Source: Pisolithus tinctorius (lineage: Eukaryota > Basidiomycota > Agaricomycetes > Boletales > Pisolithaceae). From it: DNA of 64,000 nucleotides. This document shows positions 1-12,345 of the stretch, one piece after another. The translations under genes were made by a program, and so were the position numbers. How positions within the stretch are numbered: position 1 is the first letter of the stretch; each line of letters opens with the position of its first letter. A model generated the notes under the pieces. It had not been told where the DNA came from. It searched no databases and was given only the letters and a program-made list of their open reading frames with translations. Location of the stretch: contig JANFAH010000027.1 in the NCBI GenBank assembly GCA_024663395.1, positions 1 through 64,000 on the forward strand, in the 5' to 3' direction.

Positions 1-323
1 CTTTGTATTCACACTACAATAGTATGTAGTAGTACATATGAATGTGGATGTTTGTCTTCTTTGCTATCAGTTCATTATCACTTGTTAGATCTCTCTGTTG
101 ATAAGCATGCACGCTTTTCGGCGGAGTTGAATCTCCATTCGCCCGGTTGAGTTGTGAGTTTGTGAGCGAATATTTAAGCTCCGAATGGAGATTCAAACTC
201 CGCCGAAAAGCGTGCATGCTTATCAACAGAGAGATCTAACAAGTGATAATGAACTGATAGCAAAGAAGACAAACATCCACATTCATATGTACTACTACAT
301 ACTATTGTAGTGTGAATACAAAG
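1..323. repeat. Foldback (inverted-repeat) element
   Basis: Positions 1-141 and 182-323 are reverse complements of each other, differing by about one base (a 2-T versus 3-T run), around a spacer of about 40 bp. The left arm may extend beyond the window. There is no coding capacity, and the small ORFs within are shadows of the two arms. It could be a MITE, a foldback element, or the end of a larger palindrome. The arms lie about 220 bp upstream of the thymidylate synthase start, so the element sits in or next to that promoter. The inverted repeat is certain; its classification is not. Confidence 0.85.
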
Positions 324-540
324 CAGATGTATACATGGGGGGGAATGGGGATGCATACTAAATGATGATCAATATTCTGATTAGACGAGAGCAGTCGGAG
401 TTTGAATACTGATATTCTCAGCCGAAAACTCACCACAAACACCCGACAAACACCCGAGGAATTAGCCGAACCTCTAGCAACTTTGAGCGGCCCTATTGCC
501 AGCGTGTATCAACGCGTTTCGTTGGTCCCTCATCACTACC

Positions 541-1508
541 ATGGCATCGTCGTGTGCAGATGGCGACCACGAAGAATACCAATACCTGAATCTCGTTCGA
601 CGCGTCATCGAGAATGGGGAGTCTCGAGACGACAGGACCGGGACTGGTACACTGTCCATCTTTGCTCCACCCTCGCTGCGCTTCTCCCTCAGAGACGGGA
701 CATTTCCGCTTCTTACCACCAAGAAAATATTTATGAAGGGTATTGCTGAGGAAACTGCTGTGGTTCATACGCGGGGATACGGATGCGAAGGTTCTCGACG
801 CCAAGGGGGTCAAGATATGGAACGGGAATGGTTCGAAGGAGTTCCTCGAGACGCGTGGTCTTGGTCACAGAGAGGAGGGTGATCTGGGTCCGGTCTATGG
901 ATTCCAATGGAGACACTTTGGAACGGAATATGTAGACTGCAAGACAGACTATGCGGGACAAGGGTTAGATCAACTGCAGGAGTGCATAAGGAAGATCGTC
1001 GAGACACCCACGGACCGCCGCATCATTCTCAGCGCTTGGAATCCAGCTGGTAATTATGGACAGTGGTTATTAAGCCTTCTCAGACTTACACTCTCTTTGA
1101 AAGCTATACCACTGATGGCGTTGCCTCCTTGCCATATGATGTGCCAATTCTACGTCCATATCACCCCAACGCCTCCTCAAAAATCGCTTGTCTTGTCTTA
1201 TGTACCAGCGTTCTGCCGACCTCGGACTGGGCATACCCTTCAACATCGCATCGTACGCTCTGCTCACACACCTAGTCGCACAGGTCACCAATACCGAAGC
1301 TCACGAACTGATCATCCAGCTTGGCGATGCGCACGTGTACAAGAACCACGTGGAAGCGCTCGAGAAGCAGCTGGAGCGTCATCCCAAGCCGTTCCCAAAA
1401 CTGCGGTTCAAAAAAGAGCTGAAGAGCTTACGAGACCTCGAGCAGTTGAAGTATAGTGCTAAGGAGGCGGAGAGTGATTTCGTGGTTGAAAAATTACCAG
1501 TCACATGA
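541..1508 (+). CDS. CDC21: Thymidylate synthase, with two apparent frameshifts
   Basis: Thymidylate synthase methylates dUMP to dTMP using methylenetetrahydrofolate. The start at 541 gives [16 protein letters not shown], followed by the family motifs [50 protein letters not shown], the catalytic-cysteine region [33 protein letters not shown] and a C-terminal [10 protein letters not shown]. An intron fits 1050-1103 (54 nt, GT-AG, divisible by three). The reading frame changes twice without room for an intron: one extra base near 752-754, just before LLWFIRG, and another near 1188-1191, before SCLMYQRS. All catalytic segments are otherwise intact and full length is about 300 residues. An essential single-copy gene is rarely broken, so the frame breaks may be assembly errors; otherwise this is a pseudogene. 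Identity is very secure, functionality is not. Confidence 0.93.
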
Positions 1509-2430
1509 AGTGATGCCGATGAAGATGAGCGTGTAACAACAACTACCGTTGTAATTCTTGGATACCTCCTGTACACGTACTTATTCTGAGCCGTGTACTT
1601 TAGATATGTATTACAGGGATCGTTCTTGTTCCAGAATGCTGTCGTTTATGAGTACTGTGACGGCAGATTTTGTCTCAATCAATCTCGAACTACCAGGCAA
1701 TGAATGGCACCCAACTATGGCGTCGACAAGCATATTCAGTATTGTTCATCTCAACTCAAACAATTCACTGTGTGTGCGTCCTGAATACGCTCGGATGTTC
1801 CGGGCTTAACAACTTCGACCTTCATGCCCAATAGCAATTTCGCCCCGTCTTTCTGATATCTACATGTTATTAGTAGCACACTCGGATAATGAAAGAAGAC
1901 GTACGATACAACTGAATCCCAGCAAGATTGCGTGCGCTGCAAAGATGACGGTGACCAAATATCTCGGTCTGATAGGATGGATCCGAGCACCCGGGGGAGA
2001 AGGTGTTGCAATACTGAAATCCACATCACTTGTTGTTGAGTCCCCTATTAGTCCGATAATCTACACCATCCTTACTCGAGAGCCAACAGGTTCGTGATTG
2101 GGGTATGAGTGCGTGAGTGCTAGAGTTGGCTATCCCGCAGCCGGTCCTTGTGTCAATAATGGCACAGTAGTTTGCAACGTGTCTACAGCATTTCCGCGCG
2201 CTTATTGCAACTTCATTTTCAACGTCGACCTCATCCAGAAAAGTTTGAACGAAACACATACTGATTTCTCAATGGTTTTCCGAATTTTTAGAAGTGGAAA
2301 GCCGTCTGGCTCTCCATCCAACTCTATCTCTGTAGGGAGTTCATATGCCTGCAGGCGATTGTAGTCACTGATTCACAAGAAACAGCCACAAGGTGGTGTA
2401 GCCCCGAATGCTGGAACGCCGACCGCACTC
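1509..2430. other. Intergenic region, no supported gene
   Basis: This stretch lies between thymidylate synthase and the NLR. Short open frames occur on both strands (for example minus 1751-2029 and minus 2026-2259), but none shows a recognisable motif or a convincing splice pattern. CpG content is ordinary, unlike most of the window. It probably holds the 3' UTR of the first gene and the promoter of the second. Confidence 0.5.
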
Positions 2431-2708
2431 GCAAGTTTGAGGCACATCGTCCGTCGGTCGAACCAAGGCTCCATCGCAGCACAGACTGCTGACACAGGCG
2501 CCAGTGGGGGTGCTCAGCAGCAACGAGAACAAACCCAGGCGACCCCAACTCAGGATGTGTGTGATCTACCTCATCCCGTTGTTGCGATGACCTTGAGTAA
2601 CAATCGTGCTGGACAGACTTCAAATGCCAACCCACAACTCGGAAACAGTGCCCATGCCGGCTGCGCATGATGTCGGTACTGTAGTCGGGCCATTCGGCGA
2701 CACCAGCG

Positions 2709-5700
2709 ATGGTGCTGTTGACCCCCACTAGTACCACGATCAGTCCGGCCTCGGCATTGGTAGGCAGTGAAGTCGACGCTGCTCAACAGGCCCTGGATCG
2801 CATGGCGCCCATATCGGGCGCTGGCCATTTAGCCATCGAGCTTGTTGCACAGGCTGATACTGCGGCCGCCGGCATCCAAAACTTCAGCAACACATACCTC
2901 CAACCTCTCAAAACATTTAACTCCGTCGTTACTAGTATCGCCAATGTACGCTCATTGCCCTACATTTACTCACAAGCTCTGATATAAGGGCGCAGGTTCA
3001 CCCCTATGCCCAGATTGCGCTGGGAATCTTAACCGCTGCTGCTCAGGTACGTGTTCACACCCCGGCCACAGCTGCGCCTCACACATCCCTCTGTAGTCGC
3101 TTCTCAATCAAGTTAACCTGGACAGACAGGTGTTCGGCCTCCTTGATACAGTCAGCAAAGTCTATACATTCCTTCTGGAAGACGATACCACTCGGAACAT
3201 CGATACTATGAAGGAAACTTTGGGGAAGATTGCACAGGTGATTAGCGAAGCGGCTCGATTCATTAAGAGTTACTCGGAGACGAAAAATTTCTGTACGTTG
3301 GTTACACCTTTTATCGCAGATCTGACTCAAATTCTTCTCAGGGAGGAGACTAGGAAAGAACATAATGTCGGAGACACAGACCACGACTGATGGTTACGTC
3401 AAGTTGCTGAACGACTTGATGCAACAGTATCGCGACCTTGCGGTCCGGGATATTCACACCAACGTGCACCGCGTACTCGAAGATCTGAACCTCGTACGTG
3501 GGGATCTGTTAGAGATGAATCTGGAAGGCATGGCTTATGCGGGAGGTGCGAGCGTCAATAAGACGAAGAGGTGCCTAGACGGCACCAGAACGGAGATCCT
3601 CACGGAGATCGTTAGCTGGATCCATAACACTAACGCAGATGCTCCGCGTATCTTCTGGTTGCATGGGCAGGCCGGCAGGGGGAAGTCTGCCATCGCGCAT
3701 ACCATTTCCCTGTGGCTCAAAGATACCGGAGGGTTCGGGTCGTGCTTTGCTTCGCCCGTGATAGGCAGGCTGAGCGTCGCGAGGAAAAGATATTTACCAC
3801 CATTGCACGCGATCTGGCGGACCGCGACCCTGCATTCCGGCGAGCTCTGGCCGATGTAGTTGCGAAGGACCATTCCCTCAAGACCACATCTGACGTCACG
3901 TTGCAGTGGGAGAAGCTGATATTAGAGCCGTTGTCGAAGGCGTCGAGTACTATCATTGGAAATATGGTCGTGGTGGTCGACGCCCTGGACGAGAGTGGCG
4001 CGGAAGGATCACGGAGCCACATCCTGTCTGTGCTTGCATCACGGGCGGATGAGCTTCCTCATAACTTCCGTGTCTTCGTAACATCCCGCCCGTTGCCAGA
4101 CATCGAACATGCGTTGAGAGCTGCTCCGCATGTGAAGGCAACCTCCTTGGACGACGTTTCTGCAAGTTGGACAGAACGCGATATCCGTCTGTATGTTGCC
4201 AAGCAACTTGGACACCTTCCAAACATCAGGGACGCTGAAGTTGAGAGGATCTCCCAGATGGCGGATTGCCTATTTGAATGGGCTCGTCTAGCCTGTGATT
4301 TCATCAAGTCAAACCGAGCCGGAACAACTGTACAGGAACGCTATGACGAGGTGATCACTCTCCAGTCCGAAGGGGGACGAACACTCTTGGATACCACGTA
4401 CCTGGCAATCCTGGAGAATGCTATCCCCAAATCTAGGAAAGCTCTTCAACGATACCACTCTGTGATGTGCCAAGTTGTAATGACACTCGAACCTCTACCT
4501 ATGGTGGCCTTGAATCACCTGCGCGGATATTTCCCAAACGAGCAGGACCACTATGATGTTGTCGTCATCCTCGAGTTCATGTCCCCAGTACTTGGAGGCA
4601 TTACAGATCCCTCCTCTCCTGTTCGACCCCTCCATGCATCCTTTTATGACTTCCTAGCTGATCATTCGCGAAGTGGAGCCTACTTCATTGACACCTCTTG
4701 CCCATATAACCTTGCTGTTGCCACTCTGCGAGTCCTTCATGATGACCTTCAGTTCAACATTTGTGGACTGGAGAGTTCCTACGTGAGCAATGCAGAGGTT
4801 GATGATTTACCAGAGAGAATCAGCAAGAACATTCCATTCCATCTATCTTATGCTTGTCAATTCTGGTCCCAACATCTGGAGAAGACTAGATTTGACTTGG
4901 CTGTTGCAGAGTGGGTAAAGGCCCTTGTGGGAAGTGAAAAAATTCTATTTTGGCTTGAGGCTATGAGCCTGCTGGGTGGAGTTGGAAATACTACTGCTGC
5001 ACTCATCTCTACCAAAAGATGGCTCTTGGTGAGTTTCTCATAGCTACCTGCATCTCATGTTGTCTGACTTGACATTGAAGAACCAAGATGGTGTCAAGAT
5101 CATTTCAGGTTTGGTAGAAGATGGAATCAGGTTTATTCAGAGCTCCAGTGGTGCATTTTCTCACAGTGCACCACATCTGTATGTCTCTGCACTGGCATTC
5201 ATTCCTAGGAAGACAGCACTGTCAATGATGCTCATGACAAAATTTTCTTCCCTTCCTGGAGTTGTAGGAGCTCCAGAACACTGGTCAGCCACTCAACTGC
5301 TTAGCTTTGAGGGGCATACAGGTAGAGTCACTTCAGTTGCATTCTCCCCTGATGGCAAGAGGATTGTGTCAGGCTCAGAGGACAAGACTGTGAGGGTCTG
5401 GGATGCTGAAAGAGGTGTGGAGATTGGCAGCCATCTTGAGGGGCATACAGATGGAGTCTTGTCAGTTGCATTCTCCCCTGATGGCAAGAGGATTGTGTCA
5501 GGCTCTTTGGACAAGACTGTGAGGGTCTGGGATGCTGAAAGAGGTGTGGAGATTGGCAGCCATCTTGAGGGGCATACAGATGGAGTCTGGTCAGTTGCAT
5601 TCTCCCCTGATGGCAAGAGGATTGTGTCAGGCTCAGAGGACAAGACTGTGAGGGTCTGGGATGCTGAAAGAGGTGTGGAGATTGGCAGCCATCTTGAGGG

Positions 5701-7627
5701 GCATACAGATGGAGTCTGGTCAGTTGCATTCTCCCCTGATGGCAAGAGGATTGTGTCAGGCTCTTGGGACAAGACTGTGAGGGTCTGGGATGCTGAAAGA
5801 GGTGTGGAGATTGGCAGCCATCTTGAGGGGCATACAGATGGAGTCTTGTCAGTTGCATTCTCCCCTGATGGCAAGAGGATTGTGTCAGGCTCTTTGGACA
5901 AGACTGTGAGGGTCTGGGATGCTGAAAGAGGTGTGGAGATTGGCAGCCATCTTGAGGGGCATACAAATGGAGTCTTGTCAGTTGCATTCTCCCCTGATGG
6001 CAAGAGGATTGTGTCAGGCTCTTGGGACAAGACTGTGAGGGTCTGGGATGCTGAAAGAGGTGTGGAGATTGGCAGCCATCTTGAGGGGCATACAGATGGA
6101 GTCTGGTCAGTTGCATTCTCCCCTGATGGCAAGAGGATTGTGTCAGGCTCAGAGGACAAGACTGTGAGGGTCTGGGATGCTGAAAGAGGTGTGGAGATTG
6201 GCAGCCATCTTGAGGGGCATACAGATGGAGTCTGGTCAGTTGCATTCTCCCCTGATGGCAAGAGGATTGTGTCAGGCTCAGAGGACAAGACTGTGAGGGT
6301 CTGGGATGCTGAAAGAGGTGTGGAGATTGGCAGCCATCTTGAGGGGCATACAGGTAGAGTCACTTCAGTTGCATTCTCCCCTGATGGCAAGAGGATTGTG
6401 TCAGGCTCTTTGGACAAGACTGTGAGGGTCTGGGATGCTGAAAGAGGTGTGGAGATTGGCAGCCATCTTGAGGGGCATACAGATGGAGCCTGGTCAGTTG
6501 CATTCTCCCCTGATGGCAAGAGGATTGTGTCAGGCTCTTTGGACAAGACTGTGAGGGTCTGGGATGCTGAAAGAGGTGTGGAGATTGGCAGCCATCTTGA
6601 GGGGCATACAGGTAGAGTCACTTCAGTTGCATTCTCCCCTGATGGCAAGAGGATTGTGTCAGGCTCAAGGGATGAGACTGTGAGGGTCTGGGATGCTGAA
6701 AGAGGTGTAGAGATTGGCAGCCATCTTGAGGGGCATACAAATGGAGTCTTGTCAGTTGCATTCTCCCCTGATGGCAAGAGGATTGTGTCAGGCTCAGAGG
6801 ACAAGACTGTGAGGGTCTGGGATGCTGAAAGAGGTGTGGAGATTGGCAGCCATCTTGAGGGGCATACAGATGGAGTCTGGTCAGTTGCATTCTCCCCTGA
6901 TGGCAAGAGGATTGTGTCAGGCTCTTTGGACAAGACTGTGAGGGTCTGGGATGCTGAAAGAGGTGTGGAGATTGGCAGCCATCTTGAGGGGCATACAGAT
7001 GGAGTCTTGTCAGTTGCATTCTCCCCTGATGGCAAGAGGATTGTGTCAGGCTCTTTGGACAAGACTGTGAGGGTCTGGGATGCTGAAAGAGGTGTGGAGA
7101 TTGGCTGTCATCTTGGGGGGCATACTAATGCAGTTGTTTTAGTTTCCTCTTCTCCTGATGGCAGGAGGATTGTTTCAGGATCAATGGCTGAGCAATTGAT
7201 GTTTTCTATGTCTAATTTGAGCAATCAACTTCAAGTTCAGTCTGACAAAGCAGATGGTAAGCATAATCCACCTATGATGTATTCTGATTTATTAAAGGCA
7301 ATTTCAGTGATCAGCTCTTGTTGCATTTACTTTTCATTTGATCCTTCACATGCACTTTGTGATAGTGAACAACTTATTGATGGGCTTCTGCAGGGAGATA
7401 GGCTGACACAGGCTGAACCAGTTAAGCTTCACCATGATGGTTGGATCAAAGGTCCAAAGGGTGAATTATTGCTTTGGATACCTGTAACATTGAGGTCCCC
7501 ATTGTACACAATGAGGACCAAATTGGTCATACCCAGAGGTTGTTGCATAGAATTGGACTTGAGCCACATGGTTCATGGGCATCAGTGGCATAAATGTTAC
7601 AAGCCAATTGAAAAGGTGGCCATTTAA
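2709..7627 (+). CDS. NACHT-WD40 NLR-like STAND protein
   Basis: This is a fungal NLR-type signal-transduction NTPase. The proposed exons are 2709-2945, 2996-3046, 3097-3292, 3342-5028 and 5081-7627. All four introns are 49-52 nt, GT-AG, and join in frame; the 3293-3341 intron restores a Trp codon. Order: a helical N-terminal region, a NACHT domain with Walker A GQAGRGKSA and Walker B-like VVVVDALDES, a winged-helix/linker region, then 14 near-identical WD40 units and a degenerate 15th, then a C-terminal extension of about 160 residues. One apparent -1 frameshift lies near 3746-3749, shortly after Walker A, where SCF should run into CFARDRQ. An upstream exon in 2437-2660 (a Ser/Gln/Thr-rich frame) is possible, so the start is uncertain. 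In this family (HET-E/D/R, NWD) WD repeats are thought to recognise ligands in heterokaryon incompatibility or defence; that role here is inferred. Confidence 0.88.
5311..7190 (+). repeat. WD40 tandem repeat, 129-bp unit, 14 full copies plus one degenerate
   Basis: The unit starts at the GHT codons (5311, 5440 and so on every 129 bp to 7117) and encodes 43 residues. The core SVAFSPDGKRIVSGS...KTVRVWDAERGVEIG is almost invariant between copies. Variation is confined to two short windows: the residues after GHT (DGVL, DGVW, NGVL, DGAW, GRVT) and the residue after SGS (E, L, W or R), with one DKT to DET change. The 15th unit from 7117 is diverged. Such arrays are hard to assemble, so the copy number may be wrong. 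Confidence 0.97.
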
Positions 7628-9767
7628 CTGTAGCCTGGATGACTGCATCCCCATGTACATACCTTTCCTGTACTATACTGTGCACTAGTTTTCTTTCTTC
7701 TTTTTTTTTTGCCTGCTGTTATTTACATCTGTCCTCAATATATCCAATCCACACCACATCCCTATATATGACTACTTATGGGAACCAGTGCTGATGTCAA
7801 TGTGGCTTAAAAGCCTCATGCCTCATGCCATAGCTACTGCATGAATTACCTTGCCTCACACAACTTAACCCTAATGTTCACTTTCCAGCAAAGGATTGGG
7901 CAGTTGAGACATAATGTAATCTACAGGCAAATATTACACATAGTTGAGCAAATGAATGAGCCATCTCCCCTTTACAGTAGGTTGGCATATTGTTCAGAGT
8001 CAGTGTGTAGTGACTATAGTGGCATGACTCTTATTGCCTGTTGCATTCCAAGATTGGGTAAGGCATCACTGGCCACAAAGGACCATTTGTAAGTCATGAA
8101 GAGTATGATGCAGTACCACTCCTTACCTCTGCTGAGGAGGGAATCAAACATTACATGACAGTCTGGTAGTGCTGTGTTATTATCAGCACTAAATTGAAGG
8201 AATTTATGAAGGGTCCACCACATGCTTGAAAAACTTGTCCATGCCTGTCTTGGTGATATGTCTCACAGCCACCAAATGCTGGAATGGCATCCTGAATGGT
8301 ATCTTGTGCATGTCATGTGCCATAGCATCAGCAAATTAGCTGATGTCTATCCATGCCTTTCATGTGCACAGATAATCAAAAAAGTCTGCATAGTCACTGG
8401 GACTATCTCTAGTATTTCAATTTCAATTTTGACTATCTGTACTATTTTTCTGACTATTTGTACCCATTCTTTCTGGCTATGTGCTCTATTTTTGACTTTC
8501 CAGACTTTTCATGATGGTGACTTTCTTGACAATCTTGCTCATCATTTTCAATAGCAGGTTCATCACACATTCCAGGATAAGCAGGCTCAACCCTCTGTTG
8601 GAGTTTAGAACTTTTACCTTAGTCATGATTCACCAAGCACAGCATTACATAATCCAAAAGCGGACACTTGGTAATTCTTTTTTTTTCTTACTGCACCTCA
8701 GCTTCAACCAACTTGAAGTCTGAGGTGAGCTCCATTCCATTCATTGTATTGGAACACTTATTTATCTACATACCTACAGTATAATCCTTTCTCTAGACCT
8801 GACTACCCTGCAGCTTGTCAACCTACCAAACCCTCATCATGTCCAATGGCAGTTCTGCCACCCTTCTGAACAGGTTGGCATTAAAGCCAAGTGCAAACAG
8901 ATCTGCCTTCTGATCTATGATGAAGTTCACACTGCACTCTGGCCCAACATCTTGAAAAAGACTTGATCCATCTGTGTATTCACATCAAGGGAAGAGTGAC
9001 CAGGACAGATTCCCCTCCCCATTTGGCATATGAAGGCATGTATACACTACATGCTGTCCATTTCTCTGCCACTCTGAAGCAGGCAAAGAGCTTGAATTAT
9101 TTGTGCACTGATGTGGACTGTGATCCCAAGTTCATAATAGCCTGGTATACTAGGACAAGGATCAGCAGAGAATAAGTCATCAAGTTGTGGTAATATACAC
9201 ATATATTAAGGTTGGGGCCAGACATTGGCTCTACTAGAACATGAGCAGCAGTAGTCCATGAACAAATGAATCTGCAAAGATCTGTACACTGTGGGTACAG
9301 TGCACACAGTGCACTGGTTGAGTGTAAGGTTGTGGTTGGACTTTCTCAAGCTCACCTGCATGAAGTGAACTGTATGGTATTTGCACAGTAAGATGTAGAA
9401 AAAGAATTAATTTACATGAGACTTCAAGACATGTTTTATATACAAGCAGGGCATGTGATACTAGGTATCACATGCCAGTAATAATGACTACTGTTTTAGG
9501 GTAGGCCCCTAACACCCTCCCCAGTAGAGCCAACATAGGCTCAGCAAGAGAAAGAAGAGAAAAAAGGGAAACAAAGAAAAAAGGGAAAAAGGAAGAAAGG
9601 AAGGAAGGAAAAAAAAAAACAGAAGACATACATGAGGGTTGGGCCTCACAATTTTCAATAGTCAAGGGTGAAACCTCAGAATTTTATGTGGAAGAAGAGG
9701 TGTTGAACCCCATGCTTCTGAACTCAAGGGAGAGTTGGATCTCCAGAGGGAACACTCCCTCACATTC
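7628..9767. other. Gene-poor CpG-depleted region
   Basis: No convincing gene is visible. Small plus-strand frames at 8222-8554 and 8963-9175 have no recognisable motif and may be decayed mobile-element pieces. Two minor structures stand out. One is a perfect 12-bp-stem hairpin with a 3-nt loop at 9450-9476. The other is a purine-rich A/G tract at about 9541-9620, followed by GGGC-containing sequence resembling an LTR end. CpG dinucleotides are almost absent. Confidence 0.5.
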
Positions 9768-12345
9768 ACAACCTGTCTTCATCCTCAAACAGGTCATCAG
9801 TCATTTTTCCCTCCTCAGGCTCAGAATCTTTAACAGGGGGGCTTCCCCTGGTAGTGGACACTTCCCCATGAGGGCAGTGGGGAAGATCATAAATAAATGC
9901 CACAGAAGCAAATGCAGAGATGATCAGCTGATTGTCAGCCCATAAAGGCATGTGACCTGGAGGGATCTGGTTGATAGCACAACCAATGGCTTGAGCCTGA
10001 CACTTGTACCACTCCCTCAGTCCAATGTTGCTTGGAGGGCAGGGTTCAGCAAGAGCCCTCCTCAGGGGCTTGATCTTAGCCATCACCTGAGGGTTATTCT
10101 CCCCTCCATTTGCAATGATACTGTTGACATACTCTTGGCCCACTTGGTGGGCCCATTGCAGTGCATTGTCAGCTTCATATGTGCTGACTCCATTAGCAGT
10201 GAGGTATGTTGTGATTGCAGCCCTGTTGGCTGAGGTGGAGAACTCACTGTCCCAGGGATGTGATGTGCCCATGACTGGGCTGACCTCTGCCCAGTTGAGA
10301 AGGGACCAGTATCATCCTCTTGCTGCAAGTAGGCAAGCCAACTCATACATCCAGACATTACGAGCCCTATGGCTCAAAGGGACTGACACCAGGCACTCAT
10401 AGAGGAGGAATCCTTAGATGTTTCACAGAGATGGGGGATTTGACTCTGTCTCAGAGTCATCTGGCCTGCTGGATGTCCCCAGCACTCCTGGGAGCATGGC
10501 CATGAGCATGGACTTGCTGTCATTGTCCCAATGGGGGTGCTTCTGTTCCTTGTTGATGAAATTCCTCCAGACCTCAATGGGGCTGTCAAGGGAGGGAGCA
10601 TTCGAGGGGAGTTTGGGGATGCCCCTAGACTTTCCACTAGAGGGTTTGGCCCCTTTTGCCTTGTGAGGGGGTTGTGTCCTCATGGAGGACTCAGCTTGGG
10701 AGCTCAGTCCAGGATGCTGTTCAGAGGCTGGTTGGGCCTCATGTGGTTGGACCACTACATGGTCAATGAAAGCAGGAGTAGGGGTTGACCCTACACCAGG
10801 CACTGGAGTTGGAGCCACAAGAGCATCTGCTATCTGCTCCAGCAATGCTGGAGCTCCTCCAGAGGGTCCAGGCATAGGTGGGGGTATCCCCACAGCAGAG
10901 GCTTGTTCCTCCTCTGCTTGGGGATGGGTTACTCTCCCCTTCCCTTTGAGTGCTTCTCTCCTCTCATGCAATTTCTTGGAAGACCAAGCAGGGGGCTTCC
11001 ACTTGCTCAATGTGAGGTCAATGACCTTGTTCAACCCTAACTTACACCTTTTCCACAAGTTGAGCAGGGTGATAAGGTCCTGCACCTTTTGGACACAGGG
11101 AGCCTTTTCCTCTGGCTCCTTTAACACTTTCAAGTAGAGCTGGTGGATAGCATCTGCAGTATTGAAGAGGGAAATGGGGCCCAGGATGCCACCCTCAAAA
11201 TGTATGGCCCAGCCATACTGCCACTTGCCCACAGGGACTGGTGGGATGACATGCAACTTGAGGTTGTGCTTGACACTTTCAACCTTTTTGCCTTCATAGA
11301 CATAAAGATTGTCATTAATCCTCATGAAGAGGACATGATTCTTACCATCTGAGCCTTTGCCCAGACTGAACACTCAATGGGGCCACTCAGTCCCATCAAA
11401 TTCAGGGAACATTGTTCCCTGTACATGAGCAGAGGGTGCACTCTCATCCAAGGTCATGTGGATGTCACTAGTGACATCCAGGAAGTTGAGAGCATGGTTG
11501 ACCATCATCATGTCCTCCATAGGAGGATGGTGAGGCCATCCATGCTGTGACAAGGATTGTTGCTCCCTCAAGCTTCAAGAAACAGCAGGAGCAGGCTTTG
11601 CCTGCACCCTCCCCCCTGAAACAGATGTCACAGTGGGGAGGGCCATCTGAGACATGAAGGACCAGCCCCAGGCTGGTCATGGATATGGTGGTCAAGGTCA
11701 CTGAGGGACACAATGCAAGCATGCTCCAGATCACATGCCTCCTCTTCAACTGACATGGGAGCAGGATCTGCATGATGAAGTTTGTCAAGTTTGTCCTGTA
11801 AGTGACAAATTTCATCATCACAGTCATTGAGGTTGTCCTCAAGATACACAATATGATGATGCATGTCATCATAGGGGGAACAACAGGTTATGCATACAGC
11901 CTCATCAGCAAGGTTGAATATTGCAGGCATAAGACCTGCTTCAGAGAGGGCCATACCTTGGGAGACATGCAGTGCTTGTGCATTGCATGTTGCACACCCC
12001 AAATCCTGGTGCTGGATGAATGGCAACTGGGGGTGACACACCCAGTAAGGCCCTCAAGGGTGTTTGTCATGATGATCATTGCACTCTTGAGACAAGGCAC
12101 ATGATGATGTGACAGAGGGGGAGTGAGCATGCTTCTGGCCACTGCTGACCATGTGCATGCTGTGCTGACTGACTGGAGGTGGCAAGTGATGACCATCACC
12201 ATCAGTTTGTGCATCAAGATGTGCAGAGGGCTCACCATGATCAAATGCAGCTGACCCTCAATATGAGTGACGAGGAGAGGGCTGGGGGGAGTGATGGGGG
12301 TAGTGAGAGCTCCAGTTTGAGCGACAGTGATCATGGGAAGACATT
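9768..12345 (-). pseudogene. Unknown multi-exon gene, decayed
   Basis: A run of minus-strand open segments reads as one disrupted gene. From the 5' end: a His/Ser-rich start near 12,345 (MSSHDHC); a segment at 12,041-11,628 with a CxxC pair and a likely coiled coil (YLEDNLNDCDDEICHLQDKL); 11,571-10,423, a globular part (VGKWQYGWAIHFEGG) followed by a Pro/Ala/Ser-rich linker; and 10,272-9,768, with an acidic C-terminus (MTDDLFEDEDRL). A TGA at about 11,371-11,376 splits FDGTEWPH from VFSLGKG in the same frame, as expected from a CGA arginine codon mutated to TGA. A second in-frame TGA lies just upstream of 10,272. I do not recognise the family. The unusual length and lack of CpG suggest a multicopy or element-borne gene. 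No function is proposed. Confidence 0.5.

Noticed and set aside
5293..7062. 589-codon and 305-codon minus-strand frames across the WD40 array
   Set aside because: They are mirror frames produced by the 129-bp repeat, which has no stops on the opposite strand; the plus strand shows clear WD40 units.
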